Source: Chlamydiia bacterium (GTDB taxonomy: Bacteria > Chlamydiota > Chlamydiia > Chlamydiales > Simkaniaceae). Taken from it: a stretch of DNA of 8,129 bases. Each line of letters opens with the position of its first letter. Position 1 is the first letter of the stretch. The translations under genes were made by a program, and so were the position numbers. The notes under the pieces are model-generated. The model was not told the origin of the DNA and made no database searches. It saw only the letters and a list, made by a program, of their open reading frames with translations. Of this stretch, positions 1 through 6,777 are shown piece after piece. The stretch is from contig JAGROF010000121.1 of NCBI GenBank assembly GCA_020440405.1, positions 1 to 8,129 on the forward strand, in the 5' to 3' direction.

Positions 1-2654
1 GGGCAAACATGGCGATGGAGCAACATGAAGCTTCTCTTAAAGGATGGGCTCAAGCGCCCTATACCAGTAAGGTCCGGACCGACGCAAACTATAAACGGAT
101 GGTTCTCTACGCCTGTGAACCTCAACATGCTCATGCTGTCCATATTGGGATTGCATCCCACAACATTTTCGATATCTCCTTTGCAATGCTTCTCCGTTTG
201 GAAAACCGAGTCGAACGAGAAGTGACCTTTGAAATGCTCGAAGGGATGGCCGATCACATGAGACGTGTGGTGCAAGCGCTGACTGGAGATATGCTACTCT
301 ACTGCGCTGTGGCAACCCGCGAAGACTTCCAAAGTGCCATTGCGTATTTGATCCGACGCCTTGATGAAAACACAGGCGCAGAAAACTTTCTAGCTCATAG
401 CTTTGGACTCAAAGCTGGCTCCAAAGAGTGGGAAACGCAGTCTGCTCTCTTTTCAGAAGCCTGCCGTCTCAAAGATACAGTGGAAAATGCGCCGCGCCGG
501 AAACAAAACCGACTCGAAGCCCCCATCCACCTCGACTTCCATGCCTCCTTTGAAAACGAACCTGATACCGATTTTTCTCTCCCTCAAAACCGGAAATGGG
601 CAGAAGCTATTATCCAAAACTGGAAAGGGAAAACCCTAGACTCTATTCCTCTTGTCATTAATGGCGAAGAGATCCACACGCAAAACAAAGGGAATGGGAT
701 TGATCCTTCTGAGCCGCTTCGCTCTTACTACACTTACTCCAAGGCCGACTGGAAAGAAATCGATCATGCCCTCACATGCGCCAAAAAAGAAGAGGCAAAT
801 TGGGCAAACACTTCTGTCGAAGAGCGATGCAGCCTCTTATCCCAAGCGGCACAAAAACTGAGAGAAGACCGGGGAAATCAAATCGGATCTATGATTGGGG
901 ATGCGGGAAAAACTCTTCTTGAAGCAGACGTGGAGCTGTCTGAAGCCATCGACTTTGCAGAGTACTATCTCCGTTCCATGCGACAACTTTCTATGCAAAC
1001 AGACTTAGAGTGGACTCCTAAAGGAACGATTCTCGTGGCATCTCCCTGGAATTTTCCTAAAGCAATCCCTTGTGGAGGAATCTTAGCCGCACTTGTGACA
1101 GGAAACTGTGTTTTGTTTAAGCCCGCGCCAGAAACCGTCTTTACAGGATACGCCCTGGTACAAGCTCTTTGGGAAGCGGGTATTCCTAAAAAAGTCCTCC
1201 AGTTTATCAACTGCGACGATGATCCTACAGGGTCAAAACTCATCCAAGATACAAGAGTCAATGCCGTTATTTTAACGGGAGCGACAAGTACCGGAAAACT
1301 CTTTATGAAACTCCGCCCTGGTATCGATCTCTCTGCAGAAACAGGAGGAAAAAATGCGCTGATTGTGAGCGCCCTTTCCGACAGAGATCTTGCCATCAAA
1401 GAAATCATCCAATCTGCCTTTGGGCATAATGGACAAAAATGTAGCGCCTCTTCTCTTGTGATCTTGGAACGTGAGGTATATGACGATCCCCATTTCATGC
1501 AACAGCTTCGAGATGCCGCAGCGAGCTTAAAAGTGGGATCGCCCTGGGACCTTGCGAATAAAATGACCCCTCTTATCAATCCTCCTAATACAGCCCTCCA
1601 TCGAGGACTCACAACTTTAGAACCTGGAGAATCTTGGTTACTTCAGCCGAAGCAAGACCCCCATAATCCCCACCTCTGGACTCCAGGCATTAAACTCGGG
1701 GTTAAACGGGGAAATTTCACGCAGAAAACAGAATTATTTGGCCCTGTTCTGGGCCTCATCCGAGCCGAAAATCTCGATCAAGCGATTCACATTGCTAACT
1801 CCACTCCCTATGGACTCACATCAGGGATCCACTCTCTTGACAAACGGGAACAACAAAAGTGGCAACGCCTTATTATCGCTGGAAACTGTTACATTAACCG
1901 GAGCATCACAGGAGCCATTGTCAGAAGGCAAGCTTTTGGTGGAACGAAAAATAGCTGCTTTGGGCACGGATCCAAAGCGGGGGGGCCTAACTATCTCACA
2001 CAATTTATGCATGCGAAACAAATAGGCATTCCTAAAGAGAAATTCCCTGTGGGGGATTGGGTCAACAACCTCACCCGCTTTTTAGAAAAATTTGATCTTT
2101 CAGCCGAAGATTTAGGAATCTGGTACGCCAGTATCTCAAGCTATGCTTTCCACTGGCAGCAGTTTAGGCGCGATAAAGATCCTTCAAAAGTGGTCGGAGA
2201 GGATAACTTTTTCCGTTATCTCCCTCATAAGAAGATGCTCTTTCGCATTGGTCCCCAAGACTCTCCTCTTAACTACCTGCGCGTGTTTGCCGCTGCTCTC
2301 ACGACAGAAACGCGTCTAGATATCAGCTGGGAAAAAAGTGAAGACGCAAAAATCCGCCAAGCCAATTGGGAGGCCCTCCTTCCTATTTTTAATATCATTG
2401 AAGAGGATGAAAAGACCTTTATCGACCGCCTCGAGCACGGGCACATCCGCCGGATCCGTATGCTGCATCCCCCTTCTGATGCCTTAAAGGAAAAAACCTC
2501 AGAACTCGCCTGCTATATCGATCATGCACCCGTCCTTGCTAATGGACGCATCGAACTCCTTCACTACCTCCGCGAAATGTCCCTTTCCGTCTCCTACCAT
2601 CGCTACGGTAACCTCGGCCTCCGTGAAGGAGAGCTTCGCCATCCCATCTTATAA
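1..2654 (+). CDS. putA: Bifunctional proline dehydrogenase / L-glutamate gamma-semialdehyde dehydrogenase (PutA-like), 5' truncated by window edge
   Basis: The enzyme oxidises proline to pyrroline-5-carboxylate (FAD-dependent PRODH domain) and then to glutamate (NAD-dependent aldehyde dehydrogenase domain). The frame is open from base 3. The ATG at base 9 is internal, because it falls within the conserved end of the PRODH barrel; about 300 N-terminal residues are probably missing. Counting from that ATG, the PRODH substrate-binding Arg-Arg-x-x-Glu lies at R116, R117 and E120. A linker follows to about residue 200. The dehydrogenase domain spans about 210-660, with SPWNFPK (N348), GATSTG (from G424), catalytic general base E444, catalytic C478 exactly 34 residues later as usual in the family, and ELFGP (E575). 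A C-terminal region of about 220 residues ends in an HRYGNLGL motif, as I recall for the longer PutA-like class rather than the enterobacterial DNA-binding PutA. Any N-terminal DNA-binding domain would lie outside the window. Both visible active-site sets are intact, so the protein should be functional. No terminator hairpin is visible in the 44 bases after the stop. Confidence 0.93.
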   Translation, partial: ANMAMEQHEASLKGWAQAPYTSKVRTDANYKRMVLYACEPQHAHAVHIGIASHNIFDISFAMLLRLENRVEREVTFEMLEGMADHMRRVVQALTGDMLLYCAVATREDFQSAIAYLIRRLDENTGAENFLAHSFGLKAGSKEWETQSALFSEACRLKDTVENAPRRKQNRLEAPIHLDFHASFENEPDTDFSLPQNRKWAEAIIQNWKGKTLDSIPLVINGEEIHTQNKGNGIDPSEPLRSYYTYSKADWKEIDHALTCAKKEEANWANTSVEERCSLLSQAAQKLREDRGNQIGSMIGDAGKTLLEADVELSEAIDFAEYYLRSMRQLSMQTDLEWTPKGTILVASPWNFPKAIPCGGILAALVTGNCVLFKPAPETVFTGYALVQALWEAGIPKKVLQFINCDDDPTGSKLIQDTRVNAVILTGATSTGKLFMKLRPGIDLSAETGGKNALIVSALSDRDLAIKEIIQSAFGHNGQKCSASSLVILEREVYDDPHFMQQLRDAAASLKVGSPWDLANKMTPLINPPNTALHRGLTTLEPGESWLLQPKQDPHNPHLWTPGIKLGVKRGNFTQKTELFGPVLGLIRAENLDQAIHIANSTPYGLTSGIHSLDKREQQKWQRLIIAGNCYINRSITGAIVRRQAFGGTKNSCFGHGSKAGGPNYLTQFMHAKQIGIPKEKFPVGDWVNNLTRFLEKFDLSAEDLGIWYASISSYAFHWQQFRRDKDPSKVVGEDNFFRYLPHKKMLFRIGPQDSPLNYLRVFAAALTTETRLDISWEKSEDAKIRQANWEALLPIFNIIEEDEKTFIDRLEHGHIRRIRMLHPPSDALKEKTSELACYIDHAPVLANGRIELLHYLREMSLSVSYHRYGNLGLREGELRHPIL

Positions 2655-2663
2655 CACCCTGTC

Positions 2664-2692
2664 TTGATTCGATTTAAAAGCCATGGTATCTT
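2664..2692 (+). promoter_or_regulatory. Candidate housekeeping-type promoter for the UvrD/PcrA helicase gene
   Basis: TTGATT (2664-2669) and TATCTT (2687-2692) are separated by exactly 17 bases, each matching 4 of 6 consensus positions. The expected transcription start falls at about 2698-2700, on the helicase ATG itself, so the transcript would have little or no leader. This is a by-eye match to a weak consensus. Read-through from the upstream proline-catabolism gene is an equally possible source of transcription. Confidence 0.3.
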
Positions 2693-2698
2693 TATGGG

Positions 2699-4822
2699 AT
2701 GACACAAACACTCAACCCAAAACAAGAACTTGCTGCTAAACACATGGAAGGACCCATGCTTGTGTTGGCAGGAGCCGGCTCAGGAAAAACGCGCGTTGTG
2801 ACGTGCCGCATTGCTCATCTTTTAGAGGTCGGAGTCCCCTCCTCTGAAATCTTAGCCCTGACCTTTACGAACAAAGCAGCTGATGAAATGCGCGTCCGCA
2901 TCAAGATGATGGCAGACCAGTATGTCTTAACCTCCACCTTTCACTCCCTTGGAGCGCGGATTTTAAGAGAGTCGATTAGTGCCATTGGCTACCGCAATGA
3001 TTTTACTATCTACGATGAGAATGACAGTTTGCAACTCTTAAAAAACTGTTTAGCCTCGATGGGGTATAAAGACGAGAAGGGGCTCCTTAAATCCCTACGC
3101 ATTGCCATTTCTAATGCCAAAAATGATCTCCTTTCTCCTCAAGACCTTTCAAGAGACTTTCATTCTCGCACTGACCAACTCTTAAAAGATGTGTTTGTGG
3201 CGTACCAAGAAAAGCTTAAGGAATACAATGCACTCGACTTTGATGATTTGCTGTATCTCACCGTTAAACTCTTTCGTGAATCTAAAGAAACCCTAGCCCA
3301 TTATCAAAAACGGTGGTCATTCATCCTCATTGACGAATACCAAGACACCAACGCTGCCCAATACTTCATGACAAAGCTCCTCGCTGAAAAACATAACAAC
3401 ATCTTTGTCGTCGGAGATCCAGATCAATCCATTTACTCATGGCGCGGTGCCAACATCCACAACATCCTTGATTTCGAAAAAGATTATGAAAATGCCCAGG
3501 TGATCACCCTAGAACAAAACTACCGGAGCACCTCAAACATCTTAGAAGGAGCCAATGCCCTCATCGAACAAAATGAAGAGCGCTATGAAAAAAAACTATG
3601 GAGCGACTTAGGAGCTGGAGAAAAAATCGGCGTTTACATTGCAGAAAACGAGCGTCAAGAAGCTCTTTTTGTTGTGGAAGAACTTGTCCGTCAGACCCGA
3701 GAAAAGCACATTCCTTTAAGCGAATGTGTAATTTTCTACCGCACAAACTCCCAATCCCGAACCTTTGAAGATGCCCTTTTAAAATATCAAATTCCCTATG
3801 TGATTTATGGAGGTCTCTCCTTTTATCAAAGAAGGGAGATCAAAGACATTCTATCCCTCCTTCGAATGGTGATCTCTGATTCTGATTACCTTTCTTTTGC
3901 GCGCACGATTAACCTTCCTAAACGAGGGATTGGTCAAGCCACTCTTGCCAAACTAAGAGACGCTGCGGAAGAACATTCCCTTCCCATCCTTTCACTTGTA
4001 CGAAAGCTTCTTTCTAGGGAAACCCAAGTGATCAAACTTACAAAAAAAGTCGAAGAGGGGATCACCGATTACCTCCAGACTCTCCGGGTGCTCAAAGATA
4101 TGGTCTCCGAAGGAAAACCTCTAGAAGAAATCGTTCAAGAAGCGATTGAATGTTCTCGCTACGAAAAAGTCCTGAGAGAAGATCCAGAAACCTACGAAGA
4201 CAGAAAAAGCAACCTCGAAGCCTTGATCAATAAGGCTGCCGAGTGGAGTGCTGAGACAGAAACCCCCACACTTATTGCCTTTCTAGAAGAGCTCTCCCTT
4301 AAATCGAGCTTAGATGAGAAACCGATACACGATTCAGTGCGCATGATGACCCTCCATAACGGCAAAGGACTAGAATTCACTCTGACATTTATTGTGGGAA
4401 TGGAAGAGGACTTATTTCCCCATATTAACTCCAAAGATTCCATTGAAGCTTTAGAAGAAGAACGGCGCCTGTGCTACGTCGGAATGACACGCGCTAAGCA
4501 AATGCTCTACCTCACTGCTTCCACCTACAGGTTCATGTGGGGGATTTCAAAAGTGATGTGTCCGTCTCGCTTTCTAAAGGAAGTTCCCTCCCAATATCTC
4601 AATCCTCTTTCAAAGGATGAGAACATTGAAGAGGAAGAAGACTGGGTAGAGGAGTCAGGATTTAAGGCAGGAACTGTTGTTTTCCATAAAGATTTTGGAA
4701 AAGGAATCATCAAGAAAGCATACAATACATCTCTAGGACTCACCTATGATGTGGAGTTCCTTGAATCAAATTCGATCCGCTCTCTTGTCGGAAAATATGC
4801 CAAGTTTAAGGTTTACCCCTGA
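2699..4822 (+). CDS. uvrD: ATP-dependent 3'-5' DNA helicase, UvrD/PcrA family (superfamily 1)
   Basis: A cytoplasmic DNA helicase/translocase of the UvrD/PcrA/Rep family, expected to act in nucleotide excision repair, mismatch repair or replication-fork restart. All superfamily 1A motifs are visible in order in the 707-residue product: Q-motif (Q9), Walker A GAGSGKT (25-31), motif Ia TFTNKAADEM, motif II DEYQD (212-216), motif III GDPDQSIYSWRG (239-250), motif IV QNYRST (273-278), motif V LHNGKGLEF (552-560) and motif VI YVGMTRAK (593-600). Residues about 655-707 form a Tudor-like C-terminal module (FKAGTVVFHKDFGKG) typical of UvrD/PcrA and absent from Rep, so a PcrA/UvrD assignment is favoured. 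Motif V has NG where SA is common, probably a tolerated variant. The length is near normal for the family. The ATG at 2699 is the only Met start ahead of the Q-motif, and the frame is closed by a TAA at 2675-2677. No Shine-Dalgarno sequence is visible. The TGA stop (4820-4822) shares its last two bases with the first repeat arm of the downstream palindrome. Confidence 0.95.
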   Translation: MTQTLNPKQELAAKHMEGPMLVLAGAGSGKTRVVTCRIAHLLEVGVPSSEILALTFTNKAADEMRVRIKMMADQYVLTSTFHSLGARILRESISAIGYRNDFTIYDENDSLQLLKNCLASMGYKDEKGLLKSLRIAISNAKNDLLSPQDLSRDFHSRTDQLLKDVFVAYQEKLKEYNALDFDDLLYLTVKLFRESKETLAHYQKRWSFILIDEYQDTNAAQYFMTKLLAEKHNNIFVVGDPDQSIYSWRGANIHNILDFEKDYENAQVITLEQNYRSTSNILEGANALIEQNEERYEKKLWSDLGAGEKIGVYIAENERQEALFVVEELVRQTREKHIPLSECVIFYRTNSQSRTFEDALLKYQIPYVIYGGLSFYQRREIKDILSLLRMVISDSDYLSFARTINLPKRGIGQATLAKLRDAAEEHSLPILSLVRKLLSRETQVIKLTKKVEEGITDYLQTLRVLKDMVSEGKPLEEIVQEAIECSRYEKVLREDPETYEDRKSNLEALINKAAEWSAETETPTLIAFLEELSLKSSLDEKPIHDSVRMMTLHNGKGLEFTLTFIVGMEEDLFPHINSKDSIEALEEERRLCYVGMTRAKQMLYLTASTYRFMWGISKVMCPSRFLKEVPSQYLNPLSKDENIEEEEDWVEESGFKAGTVVFHKDFGKGIIKKAYNTSLGLTYDVEFLESNSIRSLVGKYAKFKVYP

Positions 4823-4989
4823 ACCTATCCTAATAAAAAGTTTCAGTCGATTTTTCGGTTCTTTTGCGACGATTTTCGATCCAATTTGCGGGGGCAATAT
4901 CGACAAGGGTATATAGCCCCGCAAATTGGAGCCAAAACTCGACCAAAATAATCCAAAAACTCGGCGAAAAGTTTTATTAGGATAGGTTC
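4821..4989. repeat. 169-base imperfect palindrome with 18-base perfect terminal inverted repeats (MITE-like or bidirectional hairpin)
   Basis: The outer arms are perfect: gaacctatcctaataaaa at 4821-4838 and its reverse complement at 4972-4989. An inner perfect pair, ccaatttgcgggg at 4881-4893 and its complement at 4917-4929, shares the same centre (base 4905), leaving a 23-base loop. The stretches between inner and outer arms also align with scattered mismatches and short gaps, so nearly the whole element can fold into one long hairpin. The right half contains two related CGAG-T-rich units when read on the minus strand. There is no T-tract after either arm, so it is not a classical intrinsic terminator. 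No target-site duplication is visible at the edges. It lies exactly between two convergent genes and could be a non-autonomous mobile element, a dispersed intergenic repeat, or a structure that stops transcription in both directions. Confidence 0.85.
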
Positions 4990-5175
4990 TTAAGAATACT
5001 CTTCTTCAACTTCGTCGTTGTTTTCGCAAACAATTTCATCTTCGTAATATTCTTCAACTTGGTTTCCAATATAGCGACTCAGGATATCTCCTTTTGTGTC
5101 GCTTGTGGGACCTCCCATATCTGGGGCCCCTGCAAGGAGTGAAAATATCACACTCGTTAATGGGAGCAATTCCAT
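4990..5175 (-). CDS. Small acidic hypothetical protein (61 aa)
   Basis: I do not recognise this protein. The start is an ATG at 5175 with a strong Shine-Dalgarno sequence (AGGAA at 5185-5181, 5 bases before the start), which is the best evidence that it is real. The product has a short hydrophobic N-terminus (about residues 3-16, LLPLTSVIFSLLAG), then a Gly/Pro/Thr/Ser-rich stretch. Its C-terminal 20 or so residues are strongly acidic, with Glu/Asp runs. The N-terminus could be a weak signal peptide or membrane anchor. It overlaps the end of the upstream small gene by 19 bases in another frame, suggesting translational coupling and a shared transcript. Its TAA stop (4992-4990) touches the outer edge of the palindrome. 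An antisense frame over part of this region is less convincing because it lacks a comparable ribosome-binding site. Confidence 0.55.
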   Translation of the reverse strand: MELLPLTSVIFSLLAGAPDMGGPTSDTKGDILSRYIGNQVEEYYEDEIVCENNDEVEEEYS

Positions 5176-5393
5176 TTTTCTTCCTTTTGTTCATTTTCCT
5201 GCCTTGGCACTTCTTTAGGCGCCTCGTAGGAAAGTTTTCTATACCGCTGAATGAGAGAGTTTTTAAGATTATGAGTATATTCCTCTCGATAGCGGAGGTA
5301 AGAGTCATTTCGGTTTTCCAAAGAGAGATGAGCATAGGGGATCGTCATTAAGAGAAACCCCGCACCGGTAATAATACCAATCAGCTGCTTCAT
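5157..5393 (-). CDS. Small membrane-anchored or secreted hypothetical protein (78 aa)
   Basis: I do not recognise this protein. Translation starts at the ATG at 5393, with an AAGGA Shine-Dalgarno sequence (5407-5403) 9 bases upstream. The N-terminus MKQLIGIITGAGFLLMTIPYA resembles either a signal peptide or a single membrane-spanning segment (about residues 4-20). The rest is hydrophilic and charged, rich in Tyr, Arg, Asn and Lys, with a highly charged Glu/Lys tail after about residue 55. This suggests a bitopic inner-membrane protein with a soluble tail, or a small exported protein. It is the first gene of a two-gene minus-strand unit transcribed divergently from rpoN. Antisense reading frames exist over the same bases, but none has a comparable start signal. 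Confidence 0.6.
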   Translation of the reverse strand: MKQLIGIITGAGFLLMTIPYAHLSLENRNDSYLRYREEYTHNLKNSLIQRYRKLSYEAPKEVPRQENEQKEEKWNCSH

Positions 5394-5407
5394 CTTTTGT
5401 CATCCTT

Positions 5408-5438
5408 GATCAAAATGTTTTTATTGCGATCAATTGTT
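5408..5438. repeat. Imperfect direct repeat upstream of the small-gene pair (possible operator)
   Basis: GATCAAAATGTT (5408-5419) and GATCAATTGTT (5428-5438) are similar units whose starts are 20 bases apart, close to two turns of DNA. The first lies in the palindrome TTGATCAA (5406-5413), directly upstream of the Shine-Dalgarno sequence of the 78-residue gene. Binding by a regulator is only an inference; the region is AT-rich and short matches arise easily. Confidence 0.25.
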
Positions 5439-5447
5439 ATCATTTTT

Positions 5448-5476
5448 ATTTTCTTTTGCAAGCACTTTTTCTTCAA
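5448..5476 (-). promoter_or_regulatory. Candidate promoter for the minus-strand small-gene pair
   Basis: On the minus strand, TTGAAG (5476-5471) and GAAAAT (5453-5448) are separated by 17 bases; each matches 4 of 6 consensus positions. It points towards the 78-residue gene and would leave a leader of about 50 bases that includes the GATCAA repeats. The call is weak because the sequence is AT-rich. Confidence 0.22.
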
Positions 5477-5482
5477 AAGCCC

Positions 5483-5512
5483 TTAACATTCTATTAATCA
5501 AGACAATTTAAA
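5483..5512 (+). promoter_or_regulatory. Candidate promoter for rpoN
   Basis: TTAACA (5483-5488; 5 of 6 consensus positions) and TTTAAA (5507-5512; 4 of 6) are 18 bases apart. A start near 5519 would give a leader of about 47 bases ending in the AGGGGG ribosome-binding site (5555-5560). A second possible -10 element, TATATG at 5542-5547, lacks a good partner and would sit almost on the ribosome-binding site. This is a by-eye prediction. Confidence 0.3.
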
Positions 5513-5565
5513 AACAGCTTTTTTGTAAGTTTCCTGTGCGCTATATGAAGAAATAGGGGGAAGCA

Positions 5566-6777
5566 ATGCACAAAAGTCCACAATTTAACTTAAGCATTCA
5601 GCAAGACCAACGGCTGATCATGAGTGCTGCGATGCAGCGCGCGTTTCATGTCCTGCAGCTTCCCGTTGAAGAACTCTCCCATTGGCTTGAACAAGAAATC
5701 CAGCAAAACCCTGTCTTGAACCTCCCAGCCTCTTCAGCAAATGACTTCGACACCTCGCTGATTCCCTATCGGCTGACCCTCTATGAACATTTAATCTCTG
5801 AAATTAACCTCCACTTTTCTACAGAGCAAGAAAAGCGCATTGCACGTCACTTTGCAGGATCTTTAGATCACAATGGTCACCTAACTCTTTCCCCTGAAGA
5901 ACTTAATGGCCATGAGTCCATTCTTCACCGTTTTCAAAGAATGGAGCCTTTGGGAATTGGAGCACGCTCTGCTCAAGAAGCCCTTCTTATTCAACTTGAG
6001 GGCAAAGAAGCCTCTCCCCTCTACACAATGATTGCCCACCACTATCAAGACCTTCTCCATCTTCGCCTTTCAAAACTTGCAAAAAAAATTCACCTCCCTC
6101 TTAAAGAGGTGAAATCTCTTATCCACAATGAACTCCGCATGCTGAATCCATTCCCTGGGCGGGGATTCGATGACGCAATCAACCCTTCCTTGACCGCTGA
6201 TATTCTCTTGATTCAAGAAGAAGACTCCTGGCGCGTAGAGGTTAACGATTCTTTTCTTCCCTCCGTTGAAATTCATGCCTCCTATCTCCAAGCTTTAGAA
6301 GAAACAAAACTCAAGCAAGACGAGGTGACATTCATCCGCCGCCACTTAGCTTCAGGGAAATGGCTCATCCGTATTTTAGAAAGACGTAAGAAGATCCTGC
6401 AAGAAATCGCCACCTATCTTCTCAAACAACAGCGGGATTTCTTTGAAGGAATTGCACAAGCACCCACCCCTTTAACAATGAAAGAAGTGGCACAAGCCCT
6501 TTCCTTAAGTGAGTCAACCATGACTCGAGCAATTGTCAATAAGTCTCTTGCTTCTCCTCGTGGACTGCAAACGTTTCGCAGCTTTTTCAGCCGTGGGCTC
6601 CCTGCTAAGGATCTCTTGTTAAAGCTCATTGACCAAGAAACCGAACCTCTTTCCGATGAAGCTCTTTCAAAGCTTCTTGAAGCTCAAGGACTCCCCTGCG
6701 CTCGCCGCACAGTCACAAAATATAGAAAAGAACTTAAGATTGGGTCAGCATCTCAACGGAAGATGAAGAAACCTTAG
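5566..6777 (+). CDS. rpoN: RNA polymerase sigma-54 factor (RpoN)
   Basis: This alternative sigma factor directs RNA polymerase to -24/-12 promoters and needs an AAA+ activator to open DNA; no activator is encoded here. In the 403-residue product, region I (about 6-51) contains the characteristic helical segment QRLIMSAAMQRAFHVLQLP followed by EIQQNPVL. The usual acidic region II is reduced to a short linker (about 52-68). The core-binding domain follows (about 70-280). A helix-turn-helix region (about 302-348, MKEVAQALSLSESTMTRAI and a following PRG) precedes the RpoN box ARRTVTKYRK at 379-388, which differs from the classical ARRTVAKYRE at two positions. The protein is somewhat shorter than the common 430-500 residues, mainly from the small region II. 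The start has a strong AGGGGG Shine-Dalgarno sequence 5 bases upstream. Adjacency to uvrD fits the chlamydial arrangement. The final 14 or so codons overlap the opposite-strand glycosyltransferase gene. Confidence 0.95.
   Translation: MHKSPQFNLSIQQDQRLIMSAAMQRAFHVLQLPVEELSHWLEQEIQQNPVLNLPASSANDFDTSLIPYRLTLYEHLISEINLHFSTEQEKRIARHFAGSLDHNGHLTLSPEELNGHESILHRFQRMEPLGIGARSAQEALLIQLEGKEASPLYTMIAHHYQDLLHLRLSKLAKKIHLPLKEVKSLIHNELRMLNPFPGRGFDDAINPSLTADILLIQEEDSWRVEVNDSFLPSVEIHASYLQALEETKLKQDEVTFIRRHLASGKWLIRILERRKKILQEIATYLLKQQRDFFEGIAQAPTPLTMKEVAQALSLSESTMTRAIVNKSLASPRGLQTFRSFFSRGLPAKDLLLKLIDQETEPLSDEALSKLLEAQGLPCARRTVTKYRKELKIGSASQRKMKKP

Noticed and set aside
9..11. The ATG at base 9 as the true start of the proline-catabolism gene.
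   Set aside because: The frame is open upstream, and the residues before and after it belong to a conserved internal stretch of the PRODH barrel; most of that domain must lie before the window.
965..1612. A 215-codon minus-strand open frame inside the aldehyde dehydrogenase domain.
   Set aside because: It is antisense to strongly conserved catalytic sequence and shows no recognisable family features; a shadow of codon bias.
4881..4940. The inner GC-rich stem as an intrinsic terminator of uvrD.
   Set aside because: Neither strand has the run of T expected directly after the stem, and the loop is 23 bases; it is better viewed as part of the larger palindrome.
5204..5224. TTGGCAC at 5204-5210, resembling a sigma-54 -24 element.
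   Set aside because: Five bases later the sequence is TAGGC, not a TTGC-type -12 element, and it falls within a small coding gene.
5054..5335. A third minus-strand frame of 93 codons across the two small genes.
   Set aside because: It overlaps both better-supported frames, and its composition and start are unconvincing.
5094..5351. Plus-strand open frame of 85 codons with a hydrophobic, Phe-rich segment, antisense to the small-gene pair.
   Set aside because: It has no recognisable ribosome-binding site, and the minus-strand frames have well-placed ones. The hydrophobic Phe-rich run is what the complement of Lys/Glu-rich coding sequence usually gives.
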